A DNA stretch of 64,000 bases from Spirochaetaceae bacterium 4572_59 (GTDB lineage Bacteria; Spirochaetota; Spirochaetia; DSM-2461). Position numbers and translations under genes: made by a program. Positions within the stretch are counted from its first letter, which is position 1; each line of letters starts with the position of its first letter. The DNA is taken from NCBI GenBank assembly GCA_002084805.1, contig NBMC01000015.1, positions 35,384 to 99,383 on the forward strand. Reading direction: 5' to 3'. Below are positions 40,604-49,880 of this stretch, piece after piece. A model generated the notes under the pieces. That model saw nothing but the letters and a program-made list of their open reading frames with translations, had not been told where the DNA came from and did no database searches.

Positions 40604-42469
40604 ATGGAAACTGCACATCTAACTGTACATTATGGCAGCCGAATTATCAATGAAACTATTAGTAAAGATATGACAATACTCGAAGCATTTAATCATCTCA
40701 GCCTAAGCAAATCACTGGATTTTCTACCTGAAGAAGTCATGAGTGCACCCTGTGGAGGGAAGGGTACATGCGGTAAATGCCGGGTAAAAGTGACAGAAGG
40801 AGAGGTTTCACCCTTATCCGATCAGGAGAAAAAATTACTCACTCCGGATGAAATAAGGAAAGGGATCAGACTGGGATGCCAAACAAGAATACTCGGACCG
40901 GTTAAACTGGAACTGGAAAGTTCCCAGGGAAAAAGCAAGATTCAGGCCTCTGGAACAGAATATAGCGGTCCCATACTCCCCCTACTCGAAAAAACGGTAT
41001 TAGAACTTCCCGAGCCCTCTATAGATGACCAGAGATCTGATGAAAAAAAAATCATAGATGCTCTTCCGAAAGGTTCTTATATTCAGAATCATAATATCAG
41101 AAAAGAACTACACAAAACTATCAGAGCGCAGAAGAGCCTTACCGTAACCCGTTGTGGTGATGAAATTACCTCTCTTGAACCCGGAAATACAAGTGATAAA
41201 CTATACGCTCTGGCAGTAGATATTGGAACAACCACAGTTGTCGCCTATCTTCTGAATCTGCTGACAGGGAAAAAAGTTGGTCTTTCTTCGGGAATAAACC
41301 GCCAGAACAGTTTTGGAGCTGATGTGATTTCTCGCATAGAACATATTGGAGAAAACCCTCAGAACCTGAAAAAACTGCAAGAGAGGATATTAAGACAGAT
41401 TGAATCTCTTTTATTAGACAGCCTGATGGATGCCGGCGTTGAAGAATCGGATGTTTTTGGAATATTTATTGCCGGAAATACGACAATGATGCATATTTTC
41501 AGCGGACTTTTCCCCCAGAATATGGCTGTTGCCCCCTTTATTCCTGTTTCCACAGAACAAATGATACTGACCCCGGCGGATATTGGCTCCATACTCCCAG
41601 GGCATATCCGTTTTATCGCCCTACCCTCTCTTTCCGCCTATATCGGAGCAGATATTGTTTCAGGAATTCTTTCTACCGAAATGAATGAATCAGAGGAAAT
41701 CTGCCTTCTGGTGGATATCGGAACCAACGGAGAAATTGCTCTTGGAAACAAAGAGCATATAGTTACCTGCTCAACAGCAGCCGGTCCTGCTTTTGAAGGT
41801 GCCAACATCCAGTGCGGAATGGGAGGAATCTCCGGAGCAATCAGTATGGTCGGCGGTAACGATGGCATTCTGGAATGGAAAACAATTGATGATAAACCGG
41901 CCACAGGAATCTGCGGTTCAGGAATTATTGACATGGCAGCCTACCTACTTGAAACAGGAATTGCTGACTATACCGGAAGGTTTCAGGATGAGTCGGACTG
42001 GGGTGACACCCCTCCTGAAAATCTGGGATTTTTGGATAAAGATGAAACAGGAGGCCGATTTATCCTGACCCGGGATAACAAGGAGATCTTCTTCAGTCAA
42101 AAAGATCTGAGAGAGGTTCAATTGGCAAAAGGTTCCATTGGTGCAGGAATTCAGACATTGATAAAAGAATCAGGTTTCGCCATGGATGAAATCAAACATG
42201 TATATCTGGCAGGAGGATTCGGTTCGTTTATCGATAAAGAAAGCGCCTTGAAAATCGGTCTGCTTCCAGAGGAATTGGGAGACCGCATAGAGTCAGTGGG
42301 AAATTCCTGTATTGCCGGTGTAATCAGAGCAGCCTTGAATAAAGACTGTTTGAAAAGATGCGGAGAAATACAGGAAAAAGCAGAATATCTGGAATTATCC
42401 TCACATAAAGGATTTCAGGAAGAATATATCATGAATATGTACTTCCCTGAAACGCTTTTATGTATATAG
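40604..42469 (+). CDS. RACo-like corrinoid protein activator
   Basis: 621 residues. An N-terminal [2Fe-2S] ferredoxin domain has Cys50, Cys56, Cys59 and Cys92. The C-terminal half is an ASKHA ATPase-fold domain (LAVDIGTTTVVAY ~200, LVDIGTNGEIAL ~368, LAGGFGSF near the end). The family (DUF4445/RACo) uses ATP to return Co(II) corrinoid to Co(I) for methyl transfer. Its client is probably the corrinoid protein at 44157. AGGAG lies eight bases ahead of the ATG. Confidence 0.92.
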   Translation: METAHLTVHYGSRIINETISKDMTILEAFNHLSLSKSLDFLPEEVMSAPCGGKGTCGKCRVKVTEGEVSPLSDQEKKLLTPDEIRKGIRLGCQTRILGPVKLELESSQGKSKIQASGTEYSGPILPLLEKTVLELPEPSIDDQRSDEKKIIDALPKGSYIQNHNIRKELHKTIRAQKSLTVTRCGDEITSLEPGNTSDKLYALAVDIGTTTVVAYLLNLLTGKKVGLSSGINRQNSFGADVISRIEHIGENPQNLKKLQERILRQIESLLLDSLMDAGVEESDVFGIFIAGNTTMMHIFSGLFPQNMAVAPFIPVSTEQMILTPADIGSILPGHIRFIALPSLSAYIGADIVSGILSTEMNESEEICLLVDIGTNGEIALGNKEHIVTCSTAAGPAFEGANIQCGMGGISGAISMVGGNDGILEWKTIDDKPATGICGSGIIDMAAYLLETGIADYTGRFQDESDWGDTPPENLGFLDKDETGGRFILTRDNKEIFFSQKDLREVQLAKGSIGAGIQTLIKESGFAMDEIKHVYLAGGFGSFIDKESALKIGLLPEELGDRIESVGNSCIAGVIRAALNKDCLKRCGEIQEKAEYLELSSHKGFQEEYIMNMYFPETLLCI

Positions 42470-42478
42470 AATAGGCAT

Positions 42479-43795
42479 ATGAGCAACAAGGCAAGAGATT
42501 ACATTTCTCCATTTTTCAAGCGTGCTATTGAGTTAGCCAAAACATACAGCCAGGCAACAGGAGTTGACTGCTTTGTCATTAATAGCAAGGGACACCGGCT
42601 TTCTCCGGAAGGATTCATAAAATCCGAAGCCTGTTGTTCTGCCTGTAACAAGATGAGCAAGATATCGGGAATAGATCTCAATTGCCGGCAGTCCCACCTT
42701 TACGGTGCTTACCAATCCGAGCGTTTTGGCGGAAGCTATATGTATTTCTGTCCTGTCTCATTATTACACTGGTCGTCCCCCCTTATGGAGGAGGGCCTGA
42801 TGTCCGGAGCACTGATTGCAGGTCCGGCTTTGATTATAGAACCTGATGAACTGATTGATGAATTAAAGACAAAGTATAAGAGTAAACTACCGGAGGGAGA
42901 GGGATTCAAAAATGCTCTGAATGAAATTCCGATTATTACAACAGAAAGAGCAAAAGCTTTATCTGAAATGCTTTTTATTTCTGCCAGTTATCTCACAGAA
43001 GGAGAGCTGTCAGATCTGGTGTCTAAAAAAGAAACCATGGATCAGCAGTCTCAAATTTCCGAATACATTCAATACATTAAACGAATGGAAACATCGGATA
43101 TTGAGATCTCCCAGTATCCCATCGAAAAGGAACGGGAACTGCTACACCTTATTCAGGTAGGGGACTCTCAGAATGCCCGCAGGATTTTAAATGAGATTCT
43201 GGGGGTTATTTTCTTTTCCTCCGGTGGAAATTTTGATGTCATAAAAGCAAGGGTTCTGGAGCTTCTGGTTCTTCTCTCCCGGGCAGCTGTGGAGGGAGGG
43301 GCCGATTCGGCTCAGATCTTCGGAATGAATTTTAATTATCTGAAAGAGATCAATAACTACAACTCCATTGAAGGGATTGCCGGGTGGCTGAGCAGAGTGA
43401 TTGTCCGTTTTGCCGACCTGGTTTTTGACCTGCGGGATGTAAAACATGCAGATGCCATATTCCAGGCCATACAGTATATTAATAAAAATTATGCAGAAAA
43501 GGTTTCTCTGGACGAAGTAGCCGGGGCGGTATATTTGAGTCCTGCCTACTTCAGTAAAATATTTAAAGAAGAGATGAAGTGTAACTTCAATACCTATCTG
43601 AACCGGAATCGGATCGAAAAGAGCAAAAATCTGCTGCTGAACAGTAAATTCTCACTAGTAGAAATAGCCGGTATGGTGGGTTATGAGGACCAGAGTTATT
43701 TTACAAAGGTATTCAAAAAAATTGCCGGACTCTCTCCGGGAAAATACAGAGAAAAACGTGGCCGTATAGATAGGGAAAATTCGGAAATTCACTGA
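42479..43795 (+). CDS. PocR-domain AraC-family regulator
   Basis: 438 residues: a PocR sensory domain (5-160; cysteine-rich, with SACNKMSKISG and MYFCPVSLLHW), a linker, and a C-terminal AraC HTH pair (VSLDEVAGAVYLSPAYFSKIF, then FSLVEIAGMVGYEDQSYFTKVF). PocR domains bind small hydrocarbon derivatives such as diols. It starts nine bases after the RACo gene and probably activates the module. The inducer is unknown. Confidence 0.88.
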   Translation: MSNKARDYISPFFKRAIELAKTYSQATGVDCFVINSKGHRLSPEGFIKSEACCSACNKMSKISGIDLNCRQSHLYGAYQSERFGGSYMYFCPVSLLHWSSPLMEEGLMSGALIAGPALIIEPDELIDELKTKYKSKLPEGEGFKNALNEIPIITTERAKALSEMLFISASYLTEGELSDLVSKKETMDQQSQISEYIQYIKRMETSDIEISQYPIEKERELLHLIQVGDSQNARRILNEILGVIFFSSGGNFDVIKARVLELLVLLSRAAVEGGADSAQIFGMNFNYLKEINNYNSIEGIAGWLSRVIVRFADLVFDLRDVKHADAIFQAIQYINKNYAEKVSLDEVAGAVYLSPAYFSKIFKEEMKCNFNTYLNRNRIEKSKNLLLNSKFSLVEIAGMVGYEDQSYFTKVFKKIAGLSPGKYREKRGRIDRENSEIH

Positions 43796-43807
43796 ACTGA
43801 GGACATG

Positions 43808-43857
43808 AGTAATAATTAACAGGAATATTTACTATTTTATTACTAGAGTTTATTTTT
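43808..43857 (+). terminator. weak terminator after PocR regulator
   Basis: AGTAATAA (43808-43815) pairs with TTATTACT (43837-43844), followed by AGAGTTTATTTTTTTA. The loop is long, so confidence is low. Confidence 0.35.
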
Positions 43858-43903
43858 TTATTATTCCGCTTTTTTTTACATAATTGATAAAAATATTCCA
43901 ATA

Positions 43904-44068
43904 CGAGTAAGGTTTATCAAGGTGATACTGTTATAGTTCAAAATTAAGGAAGTGAGGTGAGAATCCTCCACGATCCCGTCACTGTGAGCAGGGACAAACC
44001 TGAACAGCGCCACTGATATTTTATCGGGAAGGCTCAGGTGAGAATGATCTGCAAGTCAGGATACTTAT
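43904..44068 (+). promoter_or_regulatory. cobalamin riboswitch
   Basis: The conserved cobalamin riboswitch blocks occur in order: GGAAGTGAGGTGAGAATCC, CCCGTCACTGTGAGCAGGGA, GCCACTGATATTTTATCGGGAAGG and AGTCAGGATAC. P1 closes with GAGTA (43905-43909) and TACTT. The corrinoid protein gene starts ~90 bases later; hairpins between (about 44095-44120) may be the switch. High cobalamin would be expected to repress it. The 361-base gap 43796-44156 is thus explained. Confidence 0.93.
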
Positions 44069-44156
44069 TTTGAACCCCATTGAGGATCGCAATTCGCACT
44101 TCGAGGATTAAGTCGAATGTATTTATTCAAGTACGATTTAACTGAAGGAGAAATTA

Positions 44157-44789
44157 ATGGCAGATTTAGAGAAAATTTCGGAAATGATGCAGAAAGGTAA
44201 AGCTGCGGATGTAAAAGAATTGTGTCAGGCAGCACTAGATGATAACGTAGAAGCTCAAACAATCCTGGATGATGCTCTTCTGGCCGCTATGAGTATCGTT
44301 GGAGTAAAATTCAAAAACAATCAGGTTTTTGTACCGGAAGTACTGATTGCCGCTAGGGCGATGAATGCCGGCCTGGAAATCCTGAAACCCCATCTGAAAT
44401 CTGAAGATACAAAGGGGAATGGAAAAGCAGTTATTGGAACTGTAAAAGGAGACCTCCACGATATCGGAAAAAACCTTGTGAAAATTATGATGGAAGGAAA
44501 AGGTCTTGAGGTAATCGACCTTGGATCAGATGTAACTCCCGAAAAATATGTGGAAGCCGCAAAAGAGCACAATGCCGATATTATTGCACTTTCTGCTCTG
44601 TTGACAACAACCATGACTCAAATGGGAAATGTTGTAAAAGCTGCAGAAGATGCAGGTATCCGTGATAAAGTTACAATTATGATCGGTGGAGCACCTATTA
44701 CACAGTCATTCTGTGAATCAATTGGTGCAGACATTTATACTCCCGATGCGGCAACAGCTTCTGATAAAGCACTGGAAGTATGCAGCTGA
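44157..44789 (+). CDS. methyltransferase corrinoid protein
   Basis: 210 residues, MtaC/MtbC/MtgC type. N-terminal helical cap (~1-85), then a B12 domain with GDLHDIGKN (DxHxxG, axial His) and the conserved IIALSALLTTTM and IMIGGAPITQ. It carries the methyl group between a substrate methyltransferase and a second transferase. GAAGGAG precedes the ATG. No substrate methyltransferase (MtaB/MttB/MtgB/UroD-like) is within the window; galM follows. Confidence 0.93.
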   Translation: MADLEKISEMMQKGKAADVKELCQAALDDNVEAQTILDDALLAAMSIVGVKFKNNQVFVPEVLIAARAMNAGLEILKPHLKSEDTKGNGKAVIGTVKGDLHDIGKNLVKIMMEGKGLEVIDLGSDVTPEKYVEAAKEHNADIIALSALLTTTMTQMGNVVKAAEDAGIRDKVTIMIGGAPITQSFCESIGADIYTPDAATASDKALEVCS

Positions 44790-44826
44790 TACAACTTTTC
44801 TAAAGAATAATTTTTGATTACAATTG

Positions 44827-44854
44827 AATCCAGCATCCATGCTGGATTTTTTTT
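44827..44854 (+). terminator. terminator after corrinoid gene
   Basis: Ten-base perfect stem (44827-44836 and 44839-44848, two-base loop CC) and a T-run to 44854. Confidence 0.88.
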
Positions 44855-44893
44855 ATTTCTTCAGCTCAGGATTTAACAACAAAGGAGAACAAA

Positions 44894-45934
44894 ATGAAAA
44901 TTACAAAAGAGATATTCGGAACCCTGCCGAATGGTTCTACAGCAGATCTGTATACTTTGGAAGGAAAAGACGGATTCCGTATCAAGGTCAGCAGTTTCGG
45001 TGGCATTATCACATCAATACAGACAGCTGACCGCAAGGGAAAATCAGAAGAAATCGCCCTGGGATTCGAAACCCTTGAAGAGTATGTTTCAACCCGTTTC
45101 TATTTCGGTGCCGCCATTGGTCGCTTCGGAAACAGAATTGAAGGCGGCCAATTCAGCCTGGACGGGAAAAAATACGTTCTGACCTGTAATAACGGTCCCA
45201 ACCATCTCCATGGAGGAGAAGACCATGCTTTTGATCGGAAAAACTGGATGGTAACACCTTTTCAATCAGAAAAAGAAGCGGGTCTGATTTTAACAAGCTT
45301 CAGTCCTGATGGTGAAGAGGGGTATCCGGGAAACCTCAATGTTACCATGACCTACACCATTACAGATCAGAATGAGTTAAAGTTTGACTACAAAGCAGTT
45401 AGTGATAAAGCCACCCCGGTCAACCTGACCAATCATAGCTATTTTAATCTGGGAGGCCTGTCCTCCGGTCCTGTCCTTGATCATAAAGTGACATTGGATT
45501 GCCCATGGTTTCTTCCGGTAGATAAGAATCAGATTCCAACCGGTGAAATTCTCTCGGTTAAGGGAACCCCCATGGATTTTACAACAGAACATAGCATTGG
45601 AGAGAGAATTGACCTGGTGGACGACCACGGTTACGACCACTGCTATGTCCTGAATACTGCTACAGGGATCAGACCATTTGCCAGAGTGGAAGAACCGCTT
45701 TCAGGACGAGTTATGGAAGTATCTACCGATCAACCGGGAGTACAATTCTATACGGGTAATAAACTGAAAGCTGTTATGGGAAAAGATAACTGCATATATG
45801 AAAAGAACTGGGGTTTCTGCCTTGAAACCCAGCTCTTTCCCGACTGTACAAACCAAACCTACTTCCCGTCCCCGGTGATTAATCCCGGTCAGGTTTATAC
45901 ACATAGCAGTATTTATAAATTTTCGGTGAAGTAG
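44894..45934 (+). CDS. galM: aldose 1-epimerase
   Basis: 346 residues. NHLHGG, NLTNHSYFNLGG and FYTGN are the family blocks; the catalytic His in NHSYFN and the C-terminal Glu (GFCLETQLFPD) are present. It interconverts the alpha and beta anomers of hexoses such as galactose or glucose. AAAGGAG precedes the ATG. It ends three bases before the phoR gene end. Confidence 0.95.
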   Translation: MKITKEIFGTLPNGSTADLYTLEGKDGFRIKVSSFGGIITSIQTADRKGKSEEIALGFETLEEYVSTRFYFGAAIGRFGNRIEGGQFSLDGKKYVLTCNNGPNHLHGGEDHAFDRKNWMVTPFQSEKEAGLILTSFSPDGEEGYPGNLNVTMTYTITDQNELKFDYKAVSDKATPVNLTNHSYFNLGGLSSGPVLDHKVTLDCPWFLPVDKNQIPTGEILSVKGTPMDFTTEHSIGERIDLVDDHGYDHCYVLNTATGIRPFARVEEPLSGRVMEVSTDQPGVQFYTGNKLKAVMGKDNCIYEKNWGFCLETQLFPDCTNQTYFPSPVINPGQVYTHSSIYKFSVK

Positions 45935-45937
45935 AAT

Positions 45938-47701
45938 TTAAACTTCCGGCTGCCGAATGGGAAGACTTATGGTAAAGGTACAGCCCTGCCCTTCCCGGCT
46001 GCTGACGGAGACAGAGCCATTATGGATCACAGAGATATGCTTCACTATGGCCAAGCCCAGACCGGTTCCGCCTAAATCTCTGCTGCGGGCTTTATCGACA
46101 CGGTAGAAACGTTCAAAAATTCTATCCAGATCTTTCTCCGGGATACCAGGCCCATGATCTTCCACAGAAATTTTTATCCTATCATCCCTGCTTTCTCCCC
46201 GGACATTTATTTGTGTTCCTTCAGGACAATACTTAATAGCATTTTCAATCAGATTGCTGACGGCCTGCTCCAGCAGCAGTGGATGAGCCTGAACTGAATT
46301 ATCACCCTCACAAATCAGAGTGATACAGCTTCTTTTCTCAATGGCCTTAGGCAGACAAAGTGAAACAGCACTTGAAAGAAGATCACAAAAAGGGAATTCC
46401 TCCATTTTGAAATGACTCCGGCCGTCTTCAATACGGGAAAGGGTCAGCAGATCATCAATCAGAGCCGTCAGATTTCTGGTCTGCCGGAAGATAATATCCA
46501 CAAACTGTGTTGCCCTTTCCTTATGATCTAGGGCTCCCGATTTCAGGGTTTCCACATAGCCCATTATGGATGTAACTGGGGTTCTCAATTCATGGGAGAC
46601 ATTGGCCACAAACTCTTTTCTCATATCTTCAAGTTTTTTAATACGGGTGATGTCATTCATAACCAGTAGAACCGAAGGCGGAGTATCATCATCCCTGAAG
46701 AGAAAGCTGCCGTAAACCTGCAGATATCTATCCCGCTCTTTGAAATAAATTAGAGATTCCTGGGATTTTTCTGTATTTAGAGTTTTCTCCGCCAGTTCAC
46801 AACTTTCCACACTGTGCATAATCTGCAGTATCCCTTTGCCTAAGAAAATTTCATTTTCATCATGCAGGAGCATCTCAATAGCAGCGGGATTCATCTCTTT
46901 CAACTCAAGCCGGTGATTCAAAAGGATGACAGGTTCCCGCATGCTGTTCAACATGCCTCTCAGCTCATTTTCCTGATAGCTTACCGTACAAATCTTATCC
47001 TGCAGCTGCCGCCCCATAGCATTCACCGAGCGGCTCAGAATGATAGCTTCTCGGGAACCGCTAAGATCCAGTTCAATGTCAAAATGCCCTTTGGCATACT
47101 CACCCACAACCTCCCGCAGGCTGGACAGTTTTTTTGATATAGAGCGAGCGATAAGAAAAGCTAAGAGGGTTCCGAAAATGACTGCCAGTACAAATATCAG
47201 GAGTATCTGGGTGTATATCCGGTCAAGATCATTCCGGATCTCTTCGACTGACTGGGAGAGCCGGACAACAAGCCCCTGGTCTTCAAGGGATACCGCGGTA
47301 TAAAGCATATTCAGTGAGACAGAAGTACTGTAACGAGTAGAGTTTCCCAGTCCTGTGAACCAAGCCTGTCTGATTTCGGGACGATCGGAATGATCATTCA
47401 TCAAATCCCTGTCTTTTGAGCTATCCCCTATAACAAGTCCCTTTCTATCGATAAGGGTTATGCGAACAATTGTATTGTCAACGACTTCATTGCAAAAAAG
47501 CTGAGCTTCCTGATTAGTGGAGAAACCGCTGGGAGGAACCATATTTGCGACAACAGAAGTCATTGTCATTTGCCGCTCCAGTGTTTCCCTATTTAAAGCT
47601 CTCTTCACGACTCCGATGGTCAGAGAGAGATAGAGTACAACCGACAGTAGTATTATAAAAAAAATTGTATAAAAGAACTGCTGGAAAAAAGTACGATTCA
47701 A
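45938..47701 (-). CDS. phoR: phosphate-sensing histidine kinase PhoR
   Basis: 587 residues from a TTG with AGGGAGA nine bases upstream. TM1, an extracytoplasmic region of ~130 residues, TM2, HAMP (LSSLREVVGEYAKGHF), a PAS domain (~240-340), HisKA with NVSHELRTPVTS (phospho-His), and HATPase boxes (NLIENAIKY, DHGPGI, FERFYRVD, GTGLGL). Following phoB and pst genes in the same operon identifies it as PhoR. The large periplasmic domain is bigger than in E. coli PhoR. Confidence 0.9.
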   Translation of the reverse strand: MNRTFFQQFFYTIFFIILLSVVLYLSLTIGVVKRALNRETLERQMTMTSVVANMVPPSGFSTNQEAQLFCNEVVDNTIVRITLIDRKGLVIGDSSKDRDLMNDHSDRPEIRQAWFTGLGNSTRYSTSVSLNMLYTAVSLEDQGLVVRLSQSVEEIRNDLDRIYTQILLIFVLAVIFGTLLAFLIARSISKKLSSLREVVGEYAKGHFDIELDLSGSREAIILSRSVNAMGRQLQDKICTVSYQENELRGMLNSMREPVILLNHRLELKEMNPAAIEMLLHDENEIFLGKGILQIMHSVESCELAEKTLNTEKSQESLIYFKERDRYLQVYGSFLFRDDDTPPSVLLVMNDITRIKKLEDMRKEFVANVSHELRTPVTSIMGYVETLKSGALDHKERATQFVDIIFRQTRNLTALIDDLLTLSRIEDGRSHFKMEEFPFCDLLSSAVSLCLPKAIEKRSCITLICEGDNSVQAHPLLLEQAVSNLIENAIKYCPEGTQINVRGESRDDRIKISVEDHGPGIPEKDLDRIFERFYRVDKARSRDLGGTGLGLAIVKHISVIHNGSVSVSSREGQGCTFTISLPIRQPEV

Positions 47702-47705
47702 CTAT

Positions 47706-48392
47706 TTACTCTCCCTTCATCCTATAACCGATTCCCCGGACAGTTTCGATGATACTCCCCTGTTCACCCAGTTTCTTCCGTATGCCCAGAATCTGAACAT
47801 CCACAGAGCGAGCCGTGACGGGATAATCCTCCCCTTTTACAGAGTCAATAATCTGATTCCGGGAGAAGACCCAACCGGGATTTTCACTCAGAAAACGCAG
47901 GATTGAAAATTCTGTGGCAGAGAGGTTTACAGGCTGTCCGTCCTGAAGAGTTTCATGCCTGGCTATGTCAATAATAAGATCATGAATAATGATCCTGTTG
48001 CATGGTTTTTCTGAGGATTCCGTCAGGACTCTTCTCAAGGCTGCTTTTACCCTGGCAATCAGGATACGGGGACTGAAAGGCTTTGTAACATAGTCATCCG
48101 CTCCCGTCTCCAGCCCGTTGATAATATCATCATCTTCCGATCGGGCTGTGAGCATGATAATGGGAATATCCCTTGCTTCCGGATCTTTTTTCAGATGGGA
48201 ACAGACTTTCAGCCCGTCCATCCCCGGAAGCATAAGATCCAGTATAATCAAGTCGGGTGATTCTCTGCGGGCCATGGAAAGACCTTCTTCACCATCCCGG
48301 GCCTTAATGACTTCATAGCCATTCATCTCCAGGTTAAAAGAGATCAACTCCCTGATATCTGCTTCATCTTCTATAATTAGTAACTTAGCCAT
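47706..48392 (-). CDS. phoB: phosphate response regulator PhoB
   Basis: 228 residues, OmpR family. Receiver with Glu8/Asp9, phospho-acceptor Asp52 (ILDLMLPGMDG), Thr (MLTARS) and Lys (YVTKPFSP); C-terminal winged helix with PVTARSVDVQILGIRKKLG. It should bind the direct repeats upstream of pstS and pstC. AAGGATC precedes the ATG. Confidence 0.93.
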   Translation of the reverse strand: MAKLLIIEDEADIRELISFNLEMNGYEVIKARDGEEGLSMARRESPDLIILDLMLPGMDGLKVCSHLKKDPEARDIPIIMLTARSEDDDIINGLETGADDYVTKPFSPRILIARVKAALRRVLTESSEKPCNRIIIHDLIIDIARHETLQDGQPVNLSATEFSILRFLSENPGWVFSRNQIIDSVKGEDYPVTARSVDVQILGIRKKLGEQGSIIETVRGIGYRMKGE

Positions 48393-48401
48393 TTCTGATC
48401 C

Positions 48402-49052
48402 TTAAAGGTTTTCATGTTCTCCCGTCTCATCAAATACGACCCATTCACAGATATTCCGGACATGGTCACCCGCCCTTTCCATAAAACGACTCATATACAT
48501 CAAAGACATTCCGCCTTCGATTTTTTTAGGATCCTGCATCATATAAGTCAGCAACTCCCTCACAATTTGTTTATGCATATCATCGATAATATTATCATCT
48601 TTGGCGATTTTGAATGCCAGTTCCGCATCCTGCTCCACATAGGCGATGACGGCCCTGGAGAGCATACTGCAGCTCATCTCAGCCATACGGGGTATATCCA
48701 GCAGAGGTTTAATATACTCTTCACCAGCCATCTTGATTGTTCCCTTGGCAATATGTACGGCATGATCAGCTATCCGTTCAAGATCGGTAATAATCTTAAT
48801 TCCACTGATCAAGTGTCTCAGGTCACCTGCTACAGGCTGCTGCCTGGCAATAATCAGGGCACATTGGTCACAGAGATCTCTCTCCATTTTATCTATAATA
48901 GTATCATCATTGATGATTCTTTGTGCCAGGTCTGTATCTTTATTTTTAAGGGCCTCTATGGACAGGGAAATTGCCTCTTCCACTCGGAGTCCCATCTTCA
49001 TGATGTCTCTGTTTAATTCAGCCAATTCATCTTCATAATGCTGTCTGATCAT
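48402..49052 (-). CDS. phoU: phosphate transport regulator PhoU
   Basis: 216 residues from the ATG at 49052 (GGAG six bases upstream; a TTG one codon before is not favoured). Two PhoU helical repeats with the DLRHLISGIKIITDLERIADHA metal-binding motif and a second copy in MSRFMERAGDHVRNI. It links Pst transport to PhoR activity. It lies between pstB and phoB. Confidence 0.96.
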   Translation of the reverse strand: MIRQHYEDELAELNRDIMKMGLRVEEAISLSIEALKNKDTDLAQRIINDDTIIDKMERDLCDQCALIIARQQPVAGDLRHLISGIKIITDLERIADHAVHIAKGTIKMAGEEYIKPLLDIPRMAEMSCSMLSRAVIAYVEQDAELAFKIAKDDNIIDDMHKQIVRELLTYMMQDPKKIEGGMSLMYMSRFMERAGDHVRNICEWVVFDETGEHENL

Positions 49053-49106
49053 CAATTTCTCCTTCCGTTCTTATCGGATATTTCAGTTTTTTAATATAAA
49101 TATTCC

Positions 49107-49862
49107 TCAGCCAAATTTTCCCGAAATATAGGCTTCTGTTTTGCTACTGACCGGATTAAAGAATATCTGGTCGGTCCCACCGAACTCTTCGATTTTCCCA
49201 TGCAGAAAAAAAGCCGTTTTATCAGAGATACGACCTGCCTGCTGCATGTTGTGAGTGACAATAACAATGGTATAGCTTTTCTTCAATTCATCAATCAGAT
49301 CTTCGATTCGGGATGTGGAAATAGGATCCAGAGCAGATGTAGGTTCATCCATAAGAACAACATCGGGCTCCACCGCCAGAACACGGGCGATACAGAGTCT
49401 CTGCTGTTGACCGCCGGAAAGTCCCAGGGCCGGTTTATGAAGCCTGTCTTTCACTTCATCCAGAAGAGAGGCCTGATCCAGACTATTTTCTACAATATTA
49501 TTGAGTTTCTGACGGCTTTTGATACCGTGAGTGCGGGGACCATAGGCGATATTATCGTAGATCGACATGGGAAAAGGATTGGGTTTCTGAAAAACCATAC
49601 CCACTTTTTTCCGCAATTCGATCAGATCCCATTGCTTATAGATATCCATGGCATCATATTGGATTGTACCGTCAATCTTAACGATATCAATCAGATCGTT
49701 CATTCTATTCAAAGTCCTAATAAAAGTGGATTTCCCACATCCGGAAGGTCCTATCAGTGCCGTAACTTCTTTCTCTTTAATTTCAATATTAATGTCATGA
49801 AGTGCCTGGAAATCTCCATAGAAAAGGTTCAGCTTATTCACAGCTATTTTATTTGTTTCCAT
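49107..49862 (-). CDS. pstB: phosphate ABC transporter ATPase PstB
   Basis: Walker [10 protein letters not shown], signature [13 protein letters not shown], Walker [14 protein letters not shown]-loop VTHNMQQA. I prefer the ATG at 49862 (251 residues) because AAGGAG lies nine bases before it; the ATG at 49868 leaves only three. It powers phosphate import with PstC and PstA. Confidence 0.97.
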   Translation of the reverse strand: METNKIAVNKLNLFYGDFQALHDINIEIKEKEVTALIGPSGCGKSTFIRTLNRMNDLIDIVKIDGTIQYDAMDIYKQWDLIELRKKVGMVFQKPNPFPMSIYDNIAYGPRTHGIKSRQKLNNIVENSLDQASLLDEVKDRLHKPALGLSGGQQQRLCIARVLAVEPDVVLMDEPTSALDPISTSRIEDLIDELKKSYTIVIVTHNMQQAGRISDKTAFFLHGKIEEFGGTDQIFFNPVSSKTEAYISGKFG

Positions 49863-49880
49863 ATTCATAAACTCCTTGGT

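Noticed and set aside
14060..42485. Shared start context atATGAGCAA at 4696, 14071 and 42479
   Set aside because: Three genes start with the same nine bases, but the genes are unrelated and MSN is a common N-terminus; likely chance.
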